Assembly (NCBI GenBank): GCA_934130975.1
Contig: CAKOYU010000005.1
Coordinates: 1-64,000 of the forward strand
DNA length: 64,000 nt
Source: an uncultured Clostridia bacterium
GTDB taxonomy: Bacteria; Bacillota; Clostridia; TANB77; CAG-508
Reading direction: 5' to 3'
The stretch's first letter is position 1. Each line of letters opens with the position of its first letter. The position numbers and the translations under genes were made by a program. Positions 25,842-35,297 of the stretch are shown piece by piece. Below the pieces are notes generated by a model. It was not told the origin of the DNA. It did not search any database and saw only the letters and a program-made list of their open reading frames with translations.

Positions 25842-26705
25842 ATGTATAAATTAGCAGCAATAGATTTAGACGGAACAATGTTAAATCAATATGGAATAGT
25901 AACACAAAAAACAAAAGAAGCTATAGAAAGAGCACAACAGAAAGGAATAGAGATAGTAATTGCATCAGGAAGGCCGATAGATTCAATAAAAACAATTGCA
26001 AAAGAAATAAAAAGTGAAAAATATTTTATATCCGGTAATGGAGCTATAATATATGATATCGCAAATGATGAAATAATATACGAAAATACATTAAAAAAGC
26101 AAAAAGTATTAGATATTATCAAAATCTGTGAAGAGAATAGTATTTATTACAATATTTATACAGAAAAGGAAATAATTTCTAAAAGCTTACAATGTAATGT
26201 TTTATATTATTATAAAGAAAATTTAAATAAAGAAGAAAAAGATAAAACACATATAAATATTATTGACAATATATATGATTATATATCAAACAGAGATGAA
26301 AAAATATTAAAAATAACAGTATGTGATAGTACACAATCAATTTTTAATGCAATAATGAGAAAATTAAAAGAAATTGATGATATAGAGGTTTTAGAGGTTT
26401 CTCATATGTCTAGAAAAGTAATAAGGCAGGGAACTGATGAGATACCGATAGAGTATTTTTATACGGAAATTTCTGCGAAAAATGTTGATAAATGGAATGC
26501 GATAGAAGTTTTGCAAGAAAAAATGCAGATTGGCATAGAAGAAATCGTGGCAATTGGTGATAACATGAATGATGAAATAATGATAAAAAATGCAGGTTTA
26601 GGAATTGCTATGGGACAAAGTCATCCACATATAAAGGAGATTGCTAATCAAGTTGTTGCACCAAATACTGAAGATGGTGTAGCAGAAGCTTTAGATTTAT
26701 TATAA
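25842..26705 (+). CDS. HAD family hydrolase (Cof type)
   Basis: A 287-residue Cof-like phosphatase of the HAD superfamily. Motif I is AAIDLDGTMLN (about 5-15), motif II is VIASGRP, and motifs III/IV appear as the conserved lysine region and IVAIGDNMNDEIMIKNAGLG (about 236-255). A C2-type cap domain lies between. Such enzymes act on sugar phosphates or flavin/nucleotide phosphates; the substrate cannot be told. The start at 25842 follows GAAAGGAAAG; an upstream in-frame ATG at 25815 lies inside the repeat and is not real. The gene is flanked on both sides by repeat arrays of the same orientation. Confidence 0.9.
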   Translation: MYKLAAIDLDGTMLNQYGIVTQKTKEAIERAQQKGIEIVIASGRPIDSIKTIAKEIKSEKYFISGNGAIIYDIANDEIIYENTLKKQKVLDIIKICEENSIYYNIYTEKEIISKSLQCNVLYYYKENLNKEEKDKTHINIIDNIYDYISNRDEKILKITVCDSTQSIFNAIMRKLKEIDDIEVLEVSHMSRKVIRQGTDEIPIEYFYTEISAKNVDKWNAIEVLQEKMQIGIEEIVAIGDNMNDEIMIKNAGLGIAMGQSHPHIKEIANQVVAPNTEDGVAEALDLL

Positions 26706-26706
26706 T

Positions 26707-26793
26707 TGCACAAAAAAGTACCAGTCTTGTGAGCAAAACAGAACCGGTCCCAAATGCTCAGTGAGCAAAACAGAACCGGTCCCAAATGCGCAA
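26707..26793 (-). repeat. Core-repeat array D (ACCGGTTC family)
   Basis: On the minus strand, two ACCGGTTCTGTTTTG cores followed by one tail copy (ACTGGTACTTTTTTG). It begins one base after the HAD stop codon. On its plus-strand side it runs into three copies of AATATTACAAA (about 26792-26835). Confidence 0.9.
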
Positions 26794-26847
26794 TATTACA
26801 AAAATATTACAAAAATATTAAGTTTATATTACAAAAAACATATAATG

Positions 26848-26876
26848 TTGATTTTAGAAGAAAAAAGAGGTAAAAT
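26848..26876 (+). promoter_or_regulatory. Candidate promoter of Tad-like operon
   Basis: TTGATT (26848-26853), 17-base spacer, TAAAAT (26871-26876), about 80 bases before the first gene. An 11-codon reading frame lies in the leader at 26905-26940. Confidence 0.5.
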
Positions 26877-26904
26877 TAAAAAAGATAGTATATAAAATAT
26901 ATAA

Positions 26905-26940
26905 ATGCGTGAAATACGTAAAATGCGCGAGAGAAAATAA
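26905..26940 (+). CDS. Possible 11-residue leader peptide
   Basis: MREIRKMRERK; its TAA forms part of the TAAGGAGG ribosome binding site of the next gene. Three of four arginines use CGT/CGC codons, which look uncommon next to the AGA used elsewhere. No ribosome binding site of its own is visible, so it may be chance. Confidence 0.25.
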   Translation: MREIRKMRERK

Positions 26941-26954
26941 GGAGGAAAAAGAAT

Positions 26955-28268
26955 ATGGCATCAAACCCAATGCAAAGAAAAGCAAGAAATTCATTCTTAT
27001 TAGGAATGATAGTAACATTATTAATAGCAGGAGTAATAATAGCATTATTATTTATGCAATTAAAACAAAAAACAGACGAATTACAGGCAGAAGTTAATGC
27101 AAAAAGAAATGTTTATGTATTAAAACAGGATGTTAAATCTGGACAAATTATAACAGAGGACATGTTTGAAACTAAGCAAGTTAATCAGGATGCAATTCCT
27201 AGCAATGCAACTGCAACTGCTTCAGTTATAAGCACATGGTTCTTACAAACAAAAGATGGAAAAACTTTTAATACTGATTACTACAATAACATAACAAATC
27301 AAACATTTAGTCAACCTGAACAAGGTTTGTACATAAATGAACCTGATTCAATTATTGAAGTTGTAGAGATTGATGGTAAAAAGTATAAATGCGAAGATAA
27401 GTATACTGGTAGCAAGAATGATTTAACAGAAGTTTCTTCAAGAGATGAAGTTGTTCAAGATGATGACGGTGCTTATATTGTTGATGCAACAAATAGTTCT
27501 GATAAAATCACTAGAGTATATCAAGAAGCTACAACAGGTGAGTATTACATATATAAATTAGATACTTCTTCAATGACAACTTCAAACAGTAGAACAAGAG
27601 TAAAAGAATATTTGACATTACAACAAGCTCCAGTTGTTGCTAAAGTAACAATGAATAAAAATACTGTTGTTACACCAAGCTTAGTTGTACAATCTGATGA
27701 GGTTGTAACAGATGATGTTAGACAACAAGAATATAATATGGTTGTATTGCCAGTTGATTTGATGACAGATGATTATATAGATATAAGATTAATGACACCA
27801 TCAGGACAAGATTTTATAGTTGTGTCAAAAGCTAAAGTTGATATCCCAACAAATGTTGATGGTTCTTATATTACAGATACTGTAAGAGTAAACTTGAGAG
27901 AAGATGAAATTTTATCAATGTCAAGTGCAATAGTAGAGGCTTATGGATTATTAGGTTCAAAATTATATGCAACAAAATATGTTGAAGCTGGTATGCAAGA
28001 ACCATCATTACCAACATATACACCAAATGCTGCAGTTACAGCACAAATACAATCTAACCCTAATATCGTAAGTGTTGCAAGTGAAGAATTAGCATCAAGA
28101 TATTCAGAGTCTGCTAAAAAGAACAGAAATGATTACTTACAATCATTGATAAACTCATCAGAAGATTATAGTTCAAATATACAAGACAAAGCAGATGAAA
28201 AGATAACAAATCAAAATACAGCAAGACAAAAATACTTAGAATCTTTAGCTCCATCAACAACTAACTAA
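26955..28268 (+). CDS. SAF-domain pilus assembly protein (CpaB/RcpC-like)
   Basis: A 437-residue membrane-anchored protein. A single helix at about 15-37 is followed by a short coiled segment. The start of a SAF domain (NVYVLKQDVKSGQIITEDMF, about 53-72) is interrupted by a 120-residue insertion before its second half (VVAKVTMNKNTVVTPSLVVQ). The domain ends near 320 and a long polar tail follows. CpaB/RcpC proteins help Tad pilus assembly at the cell surface; in this Gram-positive setting it would face the wall. The strong TAAGGAGG site fixes the start. First gene of a ten-gene-plus operon-like run. Confidence 0.8.
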   Translation: MASNPMQRKARNSFLLGMIVTLLIAGVIIALLFMQLKQKTDELQAEVNAKRNVYVLKQDVKSGQIITEDMFETKQVNQDAIPSNATATASVISTWFLQTKDGKTFNTDYYNNITNQTFSQPEQGLYINEPDSIIEVVEIDGKKYKCEDKYTGSKNDLTEVSSRDEVVQDDDGAYIVDATNSSDKITRVYQEATTGEYYIYKLDTSSMTTSNSRTRVKEYLTLQQAPVVAKVTMNKNTVVTPSLVVQSDEVVTDDVRQQEYNMVVLPVDLMTDDYIDIRLMTPSGQDFIVVSKAKVDIPTNVDGSYITDTVRVNLREDEILSMSSAIVEAYGLLGSKLYATKYVEAGMQEPSLPTYTPNAAVTAQIQSNPNIVSVASEELASRYSESAKKNRNDYLQSLINSSEDYSSNIQDKADEKITNQNTARQKYLESLAPSTTN

Positions 28269-28274
28269 AAAAAC

Positions 28275-28302
28275 ATAGCAAGGGTTACAAAACCCTTGCT
28301 AT
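28275..28302. terminator. Intercistronic 12-bp hairpin
   Basis: A perfect 12-bp stem (ATAGCAAGGGTT with AACCCTTGCTAT) around an ACAA loop, six bases after the SAF gene stop. There is no T tract on the plus strand, but seven A precede it, giving a T tract on the minus strand. It may act as an mRNA stabiliser between the first and second genes or stop antisense transcripts. Confidence 0.5.
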
Positions 28303-28365
28303 AAGAATTAACAATAGAACCAAAAGCAAAAATGCTATGATACAAAGAAAGGAAGACTAAAACAT

Positions 28366-29052
28366 ATGAAGAAAATCGGGTTTATAGGCGCCTTTGATAA
28401 GACTGATGTTATCTTAAGTGTAGCAAAAGTTCTTACAATGGCAGAAAAACAAGTTTTAATAATAGATAATACAATAACCCAAAAATGTAAATATGTAGTA
28501 CCTGTTATAAACCCAACAAGAACATATATAACATCATATGAAGGAATTGATGTAGCAGTAGGGTTTGAAAGTTTTGAAAATCTAAAACAATATATAGGTT
28601 TAGATGAAAATGAAAACCTAGAATATGATTATGTAATAGTTGATACTGATAGTTTTGAAGGTGTTGCAAAATTTGGATTACAAGGATCTGATAAAGTATA
28701 TTTTGTAACATCATTTGACATGTATTCTTTAAAAAAAGGTACTGAGATTTTAAGCCAATTAGGAGTTCCAACACATATGACAAGAATATTCTATTCTAAA
28801 GATATGTTAAGAGAAGAAGAAGAATACTTCGATTATTTAGTACTAGGAACAAAGGCAATATGGAACGAAGAGAAAGTATATTTCTTATTAGAAAATGGAG
28901 ATTTGCCAGCAATAATGGAAAATCAAAGAATTTCTAAAATAAAATTCAAAAATTTAAGCAATGAATATAAAGCAAATATTGCTTTTCTAATAAACGATAT
29001 TGACCCAGAAATAGGGAATAAACAAATTAGAAATATAATAAAAAGTCTTTAG
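28366..29052 (+). CDS. MinD/TadZ-like protein with degenerate P-loop
   Basis: A 228-residue protein with the fold pattern of the ParA/MinD family: a start KKIGFIGAFDKTDVILSVAK, a second strand VLIIDNTI and YDYVIVDTDSF at the Walker B position (about 84-94). The Walker A signature is lost (GAFDKTDVI instead of GGxGKT), so ATP binding is doubtful. In Tad systems the TadZ/CpaE proteins place the machine in the cell, and several are pseudo-receivers or inactive ATPases. It comes before a second such gene. Confidence 0.65.
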   Translation: MKKIGFIGAFDKTDVILSVAKVLTMAEKQVLIIDNTITQKCKYVVPVINPTRTYITSYEGIDVAVGFESFENLKQYIGLDENENLEYDYVIVDTDSFEGVAKFGLQGSDKVYFVTSFDMYSLKKGTEILSQLGVPTHMTRIFYSKDMLREEEEYFDYLVLGTKAIWNEEKVYFLLENGDLPAIMENQRISKIKFKNLSNEYKANIAFLINDIDPEIGNKQIRNIIKSL

Positions 29053-29078
29053 AAAATTATTTGAAAAGGAGCTGAACA

Positions 29079-29945
29079 ATGTCAATTGTAACATTTTGGA
29101 ATGATGATAGAGAACAATCGGGAAAAACCCTTACATCAGTTGCAGTTGCAACTCGTATGGCAATAGAACGTAATTATAAAATTCTATTAATTTCAACTAG
29201 CTTTCAAGACCCAACAATAAAAAATTGCTTTTGGGGTAATGAGGTATCTAGAAATATTAAATTGTTTGGTGGAAAGCTTAATAATATAGCAGTTGAAAAT
29301 GGAATTGAAGGATTGTCAAAACTAATTACTGCCAATAAATTAACACCAGATGTTATTACAGATTATACTAAAGTTATTTTTAAAGGAAGATTAGAGGTTT
29401 TAAATGGATTTAATGGAATGAAAGATGCAGATGAAATGACTAATATAAAAACTTACGAGAAAATAGCAGAAGGATATGTAGATTTAATTAGAACAGCAAA
29501 CCAATATTATGATATGGTGTTAGTAGACTTAGATAAAACAATATTTGCAGGAATACGAGAAAAAATATTAGAAATATCAAATGTGAATGTAATGGTGTTT
29601 TCACAAAAAAAAGAAAGTTTAGATAGATATATTAAATACAAAGAAAATGCTAGTAGTGGAGAATTAAACAAGCTAGTACCAGTTATTGGCAAATATATGG
29701 ATCAATCAAAATATAACTTGAAAAACATTATGAAATATATAGGAGAACGAAAAGAAATAAATGTAGTTCCTTTTAATATGTTATATTTTGAAGCAGCAGA
29801 AGAAGCAATGGTAACAGATTTGCTTTTAAGATTAAAAAATGTAAAAGACACATCAGATGAAAATTACATTTTTATGCAAGATGTGCTAAATCTTACAGAT
29901 AAAATTATAAAAAGATTGCAAGAATTGCAAATGAAAATGAGGTGA
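29079..29945 (+). CDS. MinD/TadZ-like ATPase
   Basis: A 288-residue P-loop protein of the ParA/MinD family. It has a deviant Walker A, DDREQSGKTLTSVAVA (about 9-24), that keeps SGKT. KILLISTSF serves as the switch I strand and YDMVLVDLDKTI as Walker B (about 145-156). The likely role is polar or wall-site positioning of the Tad-like apparatus, as TadZ. AAAAGGAG lies 10 bases before the ATG. It forms an adjacent pair with the pseudo-ATPase at 28366, which may be its partner. Confidence 0.7.
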   Translation: MSIVTFWNDDREQSGKTLTSVAVATRMAIERNYKILLISTSFQDPTIKNCFWGNEVSRNIKLFGGKLNNIAVENGIEGLSKLITANKLTPDVITDYTKVIFKGRLEVLNGFNGMKDADEMTNIKTYEKIAEGYVDLIRTANQYYDMVLVDLDKTIFAGIREKILEISNVNVMVFSQKKESLDRYIKYKENASSGELNKLVPVIGKYMDQSKYNLKNIMKYIGERKEINVVPFNMLYFEAAEEAMVTDLLLRLKNVKDTSDENYIFMQDVLNLTDKIIKRLQELQMKMR

Positions 29946-29949
29946 AAAA

Positions 29950-31878
29950 ATGACACTAACTAATATACTATTGACAATAGTTGTTATAATACTTGCCGGA
30001 AGTGGTATTGCATATTTTATTAAGAAAAACAAGAATGCAGAAGTTGAAGAACAAATAGAAAAAGATGAAAAAACATATACACTAGAAGCAATGAGAGATT
30101 ATATCAAAAAGAGATTAGACGAAATAACAAAAGTCAATTTATATGATATAGGTCTATCAGAAGAAGAGTTAAAGCGTAGAAAAAACAAAAAATATGCACT
30201 TAAAAAAGCTTTAAAAGGATGTACATATGGAGACGTAAATGATAAGAGATATGTTAAAGAACTTATATCTGACCTATTAGCAAAAGAATATGGTGTAAAT
30301 GAAGCAAATATATCAAATTCAATACCATTTGATATGCCATCATTACTTACATCACAAGACAAATTTGATATATTAATATATGTATATAAAAAAGAATTTG
30401 GTTATGAAGCATTAACTCAATTAATAAAAAGATATAATTTAGCAACTTTAAAATATTTGGAAGGTGAAACAAAACCTAGTTATGTAATAACAGATGACGA
30501 GATAGATCAAATATTTGAAAAAGAGAAGATTATATTATCATTCCAAGATAAACTAGAAATTTTAGTACAAAGAATATATCAACACTATAAAGGATATAGT
30601 TCAATTGATGAAATAAGAGATATGAACATAGATGGTGTATCTGGTGGTGTATCTGGTTTACCAGAAAGTTTCTTAAGCCAAGTTGCACAAACAGATGGAG
30701 ATTACCTAGACCAAGTTGCTGAACACAAAGTTCCAAGAGCATGTGACAGTATATGGATATTCTTCCAAGGTAAATCAATCCGTTTAGCATTCTTATCATT
30801 CGGATCAGAATCTGAACTAAAAAGAGTTTGCCAGAATATTTATAAATACAATAACCCAGGACAGTTATCTGATACAAATGGTTATAAAATCAACGAAATG
30901 AAAGATGGATCTCGTGTTGTTGTAGTAAGACCATCAATGTCAGAAACATGGGCATTCTTCGTAAGAAAGTTCGACGTTAAAAGAGCAACAGTTGAACAAT
31001 GGACAGGAGATATGCCAGGAAATGATAAAGTAATAGATTTATTAAAATTCCTAGTAAAAGGAGCAAGAATCACATCAATCACTGGTGAGCAGGGTTGTGG
31101 TAAAACAACACTACTTATGGGTATGATTGAAAATATATATGAAACAATGAACTTACGTATTACAGAAACTGCTTTCGAGTTGCACTTAAGAAAAGTTTAT
31201 CCAACAAGAAACATTTTATCAATGCGTGAGACAGATACAATATCTGGACAAGAGTGTTTGGACGTACAGAAAAAAACTGACGGTTCTGTAAACATCATAG
31301 GTGAGGTTGCAACAGACCCCGTAGCATCTTGGATGATTCAATCTGCACAGGTTGCATCTAAATTTACATTATTTACTCACCACGCTAAAACATTCCCAGA
31401 CTTAGTAACAGCACTACGTAACTCAATGTTAAGAGCTGGAGTATTCAAAAATGAAAAAACAGCAGAAGAGCAAGTAGTACAAGTATTAAACTTTGACATA
31501 CATCTACAAAAAGACTTTAGAGGTAGAAGATACATAGAAAGAGTAACAGAATGTATTCCAGTAGTTGATAAAAAGACATATGATCATGACTACAAAGGCG
31601 AAAAAACTATGGATGGAAAAGTTCAAAAATTCTTTGAAAACGCAACAACATATTTCTCAAAAATAACAGAACAAAACTTATATAGATATCAAAATGTATT
31701 AGAATATGTTGACGGAGAATATCAAATAACAAATAAAATAACAGACAAAAACTTAGCCGAAATGAGAGCTAATATGGACGAATCTGACCTAGAAGAATTC
31801 GACAATTTTGTTGAAAAATATTGGGGAGATGAAGTGAAAAAAACAAGAAGAACAAGAGTTGCTAAAACAGAAGAGTAA
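29950..31878 (+). CDS. TadA/CpaF-like secretion ATPase with N-terminal membrane anchor
   Basis: A 642-residue secretion ATPase of the type II/IV family that would drive filament assembly. The C-terminal half has SITGEQGCGKTTLLMGMIEN (Walker A, about 376-390). A Walker B-like VNIIGEVATDPVASWMIQSA (about 449-468) follows, in which the usual arginine of GEVR is missing, then a His-rich FTLFTHHAKTF. Unlike usual cytoplasmic TadA, it begins with a transmembrane helix (about 4-24) and a charged coiled region. AGGTGAAA precedes the start five bases after the upstream stop. Codons are strongly A-ending in the ATPase core. Confidence 0.8.
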   Translation: MTLTNILLTIVVIILAGSGIAYFIKKNKNAEVEEQIEKDEKTYTLEAMRDYIKKRLDEITKVNLYDIGLSEEELKRRKNKKYALKKALKGCTYGDVNDKRYVKELISDLLAKEYGVNEANISNSIPFDMPSLLTSQDKFDILIYVYKKEFGYEALTQLIKRYNLATLKYLEGETKPSYVITDDEIDQIFEKEKIILSFQDKLEILVQRIYQHYKGYSSIDEIRDMNIDGVSGGVSGLPESFLSQVAQTDGDYLDQVAEHKVPRACDSIWIFFQGKSIRLAFLSFGSESELKRVCQNIYKYNNPGQLSDTNGYKINEMKDGSRVVVVRPSMSETWAFFVRKFDVKRATVEQWTGDMPGNDKVIDLLKFLVKGARITSITGEQGCGKTTLLMGMIENIYETMNLRITETAFELHLRKVYPTRNILSMRETDTISGQECLDVQKKTDGSVNIIGEVATDPVASWMIQSAQVASKFTLFTHHAKTFPDLVTALRNSMLRAGVFKNEKTAEEQVVQVLNFDIHLQKDFRGRRYIERVTECIPVVDKKTYDHDYKGEKTMDGKVQKFFENATTYFSKITEQNLYRYQNVLEYVDGEYQITNKITDKNLAEMRANMDESDLEEFDNFVEKYWGDEVKKTRRTRVAKTEE

Positions 31879-31906
31879 TAAAAAACACAGGAGGTGTTCT
31901 TAGAAC

Positions 31907-33976
31907 ATGAGTACAGACATGCTAAAATTTATAATGATTATCACTGTAGTATTATTTGTGGGAATTATTATAGCATATTTTATCTTAAGAAAAATAATGG
32001 GTAAATCTGAATATGCAAAGATGAAAAAATTGCAAGAGGGAACAAAAGCTGAAGGATTTTCATCAGACATTATGTTTCAAAAAATATATATTAGGCTTAT
32101 TAGGACACCTTTTCTAAAAAGATATTTATTCAAACTAAGAAGAAGACTAGAAATAGTTAATATAGATGACGAATATACTACAAGAAAAGAAGCTGCAAAA
32201 ATAATGACTAAAGCTATTGCTATATTTTTAGTAATAGCATTGTTAACAATAATAATAACTCATAATAACTGGTTATTGATGATGATATTATTAATTTTCG
32301 AATTATTCGTTGTAGACACAATGGTTCAAGGAATGGTTGATAAAATTGATAATAACTTATTAAAAGAACAAATAGACTTTTTTGCAGAGATAAGACATGC
32401 ATACCATGAATACAACATGGTAGAAGAAGCAATATATCAGGTATCATTAGATGATGAAAAAAATGTTTCTAAACAAGGTGAAAAGATTTATGAAATATTA
32501 TGTTCAGAAGATCCTGAAACTGAATTAGAAAAATATTATGATGTAGCTCCAAATGATTATTTAAAAGAGTTTGCAGGTATATCATACTTAACACAAGAAT
32601 TTGGAGATAGAAAAGGAGATGACGGATCTTCTTTATATCTAAAAAATGTTGACAATATAACACAAGAAATGCAATTAGAGATATTAAAAAGAGATAAGTT
32701 AAACTATGTATTCCAAAGTTTAGCATTTATCTCAATAGCACCAGTGCTTATGATAGAACCATTAAAATCATGGGCAGTATCAAATTTTGCTTTTACATCA
32801 GAGTTTTATAATGGAAAATTAGGTTTAATAGCACAAATATTAATAGTACTATTAACAGTAGTTTCTTACATATTAACAAGAAAACTAAAAGACAATGGTG
32901 GTGTTCAAGTTGCTATTGATCATAATGATCATCCTTGGCAAGAAAAGGTATATAAAGTGCCAGTATTAAAGCAAGTAATAAATTGCTTTGTACCAAAGCC
33001 AGGTTCAAAAGATTATAGAAAAATGCAGACTTTAATGAAAGATGCAGCATCGAAGGCAAAAATGGAATGGATATATATAAATAGATTATTGCTAGCAATT
33101 ATAACATTTGTATGTTCAATAATATTCTTTATAATACTGCATAAAGTAGCAATTAACTATGTATATACTAATCCAACGACTAGACAAACTATAATTGGAG
33201 CATTATCAGAAGCTAACCAGAAAAAAGCAGAAGATTTAACAAAACAGGATAATTATTTTATAGATAGATTAAAAGGTGACTTAAAAATAACTCAATCAAG
33301 AGTTCAAAGAGAAATGATAAATTCACCATATTATGATGATGGAGATGAAAACCTAGAAACTGATGCTGAAAGAATAATGAAAAAACTAAAAATTGTAAAT
33401 TCAGAGCAGATGCAATGGTTTGAAGTTTTACTAGCATGTGGATTTACATTAATTGGATATATGGCTCCAGTTTGGATGATGTATTTCCAAAAATTCATGA
33501 GAAAACTTGAAATGGAAAATGAGGTAATGCAGTTCCAAACAATTATATTAATGCTTATGAAGATTGAAAGAATAAATGTAGAAATGATTTTGGAATGGCT
33601 AGAACGTTATGCTAACATATTTAAAGAACCGATATCTAGATGTGTTAATAACTATGAAGCCGGTGCTTGGGAAGCTCTGGAAGAACTTAAGAATTCTGTA
33701 ACAAATCAGGATATGATAAGAATTGTAGAGAGTTTACAAGCAGCAGTAGAGAAAATTCCTATTAGAGAAGCTTTTGATGAATTAGATGCAGATAGAGATT
33801 ATCACCAAGAAAAGAGAAAAGACACTAATGAGCAATTAGTATCAAGAAAAGGATTAATAGGTAAAGGTGTAGGTTTTGCACCGATGGTTTGCTTATTTGT
33901 TGGATACTTAATAATACCATTAGTTGTAATAGGATTGACAAGTATGACAACAACGTTCAGTCAATTAAGTGCTTAA
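31907..33976 (+). CDS. TadB/TadC-like integral membrane platform protein
   Basis: A 689-residue protein with about seven to eight membrane helices: one at the N-terminus (8-28), two near 105-145, a pair near 270-315, one at about 390-412, one near 505-525 and a last one at about 655-675. Cytoplasmic helical stretches lie between, with MVEEAIYQVS and ERINVEMILEWLERYA typical of T2SSF-type repeats. It is about twice the size of TadB or TadC, so it could be a fusion of the two in one polypeptide. It would form the inner-membrane platform for the filament. AGGAGGTG lies upstream. Confidence 0.7.
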   Translation: MSTDMLKFIMIITVVLFVGIIIAYFILRKIMGKSEYAKMKKLQEGTKAEGFSSDIMFQKIYIRLIRTPFLKRYLFKLRRRLEIVNIDDEYTTRKEAAKIMTKAIAIFLVIALLTIIITHNNWLLMMILLIFELFVVDTMVQGMVDKIDNNLLKEQIDFFAEIRHAYHEYNMVEEAIYQVSLDDEKNVSKQGEKIYEILCSEDPETELEKYYDVAPNDYLKEFAGISYLTQEFGDRKGDDGSSLYLKNVDNITQEMQLEILKRDKLNYVFQSLAFISIAPVLMIEPLKSWAVSNFAFTSEFYNGKLGLIAQILIVLLTVVSYILTRKLKDNGGVQVAIDHNDHPWQEKVYKVPVLKQVINCFVPKPGSKDYRKMQTLMKDAASKAKMEWIYINRLLLAIITFVCSIIFFIILHKVAINYVYTNPTTRQTIIGALSEANQKKAEDLTKQDNYFIDRLKGDLKITQSRVQREMINSPYYDDGDENLETDAERIMKKLKIVNSEQMQWFEVLLACGFTLIGYMAPVWMMYFQKFMRKLEMENEVMQFQTIILMLMKIERINVEMILEWLERYANIFKEPISRCVNNYEAGAWEALEELKNSVTNQDMIRIVESLQAAVEKIPIREAFDELDADRDYHQEKRKDTNEQLVSRKGLIGKGVGFAPMVCLFVGYLIIPLVVIGLTSMTTTFSQLSA

Positions 33977-33995
33977 ACAAACATGGAGGTTTTAA

Positions 33996-34742
33996 ATGGA
34001 AAACGTAACTAAGGCATTAATTATGGCAGCAGGAATATTACTAGCAATAATGATTGTATCTTTGCTAGTAATGTTCGGAGGTAGCTTATCAGGATATTTT
34101 TCACAAGAACATGATTCAAAGATTATAGAGCAAGATACAAAATTTAATGCACAATTTGAAAATTATAATCAAGAAACCATAAGAGGAAATGAACTTATGT
34201 CTGTAATGAATAAAGTTGTTAATTATAATACAGCAATAGCAGATACAGAAAAATATGAGAAGGTTATAATGTCTGTTGATTTTAAAGGAAAAGAAAAGAG
34301 TTTTTTATTTAATGAGGAGACGGATACTAGCATATTGAATGGATTGCTAAGAAATGGTTGCTTGGAAAATAATGAGTCATCAGATAGTAATTTAAGTACG
34401 ATTACATCAATACCTGCAACATTACCCAATAAAGCAGGTGTAGAGGAGACTCAGTTACAAAGATTGGCAGCAGAATTACACAATATTGATATAGATACGT
34501 CTAACAATAGTTTAGTAGAAACAAGAGACAAAAAGCTTAAAAGTATTTTAGGTAGAGTTCCTAGTTCTGCAGACATAACAAAAATAATTAAATTTACAAA
34601 ACAGTACTATCAATATACACAACTGAAAAGAGCGATGTTTAAATGTACATCAGTAGGACACAATACAAATCAAACAGGTGCTAGAGTAAATTCAATAACA
34701 TTTGAAATTGTATTAGAAAATGGTAATGTAAAGTTTGAGTAA
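33996..34742 (+). CDS. Pilin-like protein 1
   Basis: A 248-residue protein starting MENVTKALIMAAGILLAIMI, a hydrophobic N-terminal helix with no leader before it. A short charged linker and a soluble domain follow, containing TIRGNELMSVMNKVVNYN and a C-terminal beta segment (GARVNSITFEIVLENGNVKF). The same layout recurs in the following genes. It is probably a subunit of the filament built by the upstream ATPase and platform protein. ATGGAGG lies 8 bases upstream. Confidence 0.65.
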   Translation: MENVTKALIMAAGILLAIMIVSLLVMFGGSLSGYFSQEHDSKIIEQDTKFNAQFENYNQETIRGNELMSVMNKVVNYNTAIADTEKYEKVIMSVDFKGKEKSFLFNEETDTSILNGLLRNGCLENNESSDSNLSTITSIPATLPNKAGVEETQLQRLAAELHNIDIDTSNNSLVETRDKKLKSILGRVPSSADITKIIKFTKQYYQYTQLKRAMFKCTSVGHNTNQTGARVNSITFEIVLENGNVKFE

Positions 34743-34759
34743 ATGAAAGGAATGTATAT

Positions 34760-35251
34760 ATGGAAAACGCTGCTAGAGCCTTGTATATATCTGCAGGAGT
34801 ATTAATTGCAGTAATGATTTTATCATTAGCAGGAGTTTTATATTCTAGTATGCAAGGATATGTACAAGAATCAAATAATGAAATAAAACAAAACAATATT
34901 AGTGGTTTTAATACAAAATATCTCAACTATGTTAACTATACAGGTGGAACACAACAATTTGAATTAACAATACAAGATGTTGTTACAGTTGCAAGTTCTG
35001 CATATGAAAACAATAGTAAGTATGAAGTAGATACATCACAATGGAGTGCTGGTCCTGATGCTTTGTATGTGCAAGTGAATTTGGGAACAAGTAGAATAGA
35101 TCAAACCATAAATGACAATAATGCTGAAAATAATATGATCAATTTACTAGAAAAAAACAAAGAAAAAAAGTATAAATGTGAATCAAGTGATGTCTTAATT
35201 AGTCAATCAAGTGGTCAAGTTTATAGTATAACTTTTTCTGCATTAAATTAA
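34760..35251 (+). CDS. Pilin-like protein 2
   Basis: A 163-residue protein: MENAARALYISAGVLIAVMI helix, then QQFELTIQDVVTVASSAYEN, and a C-terminal QVYSITFSALN strand. It matches protein 1 in design but has a smaller soluble domain. It follows 17 bases after the previous gene. Role as minor or alternate pilin is an inference from context. Confidence 0.65.
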   Translation: MENAARALYISAGVLIAVMILSLAGVLYSSMQGYVQESNNEIKQNNISGFNTKYLNYVNYTGGTQQFELTIQDVVTVASSAYENNSKYEVDTSQWSAGPDALYVQVNLGTSRIDQTINDNNAENNMINLLEKNKEKKYKCESSDVLISQSSGQVYSITFSALN

Positions 35252-35297
35252 AAAAAGTTGCAATTTAATATATTAAGTGATATAATGAGGTAAAAGA

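Noticed and set aside
26792..26835. Tandem AATATTACAAA units as a possible operator or iteron
   Set aside because: Only three copies, AT-rich, no replication or regulator gene nearby; may be chance.
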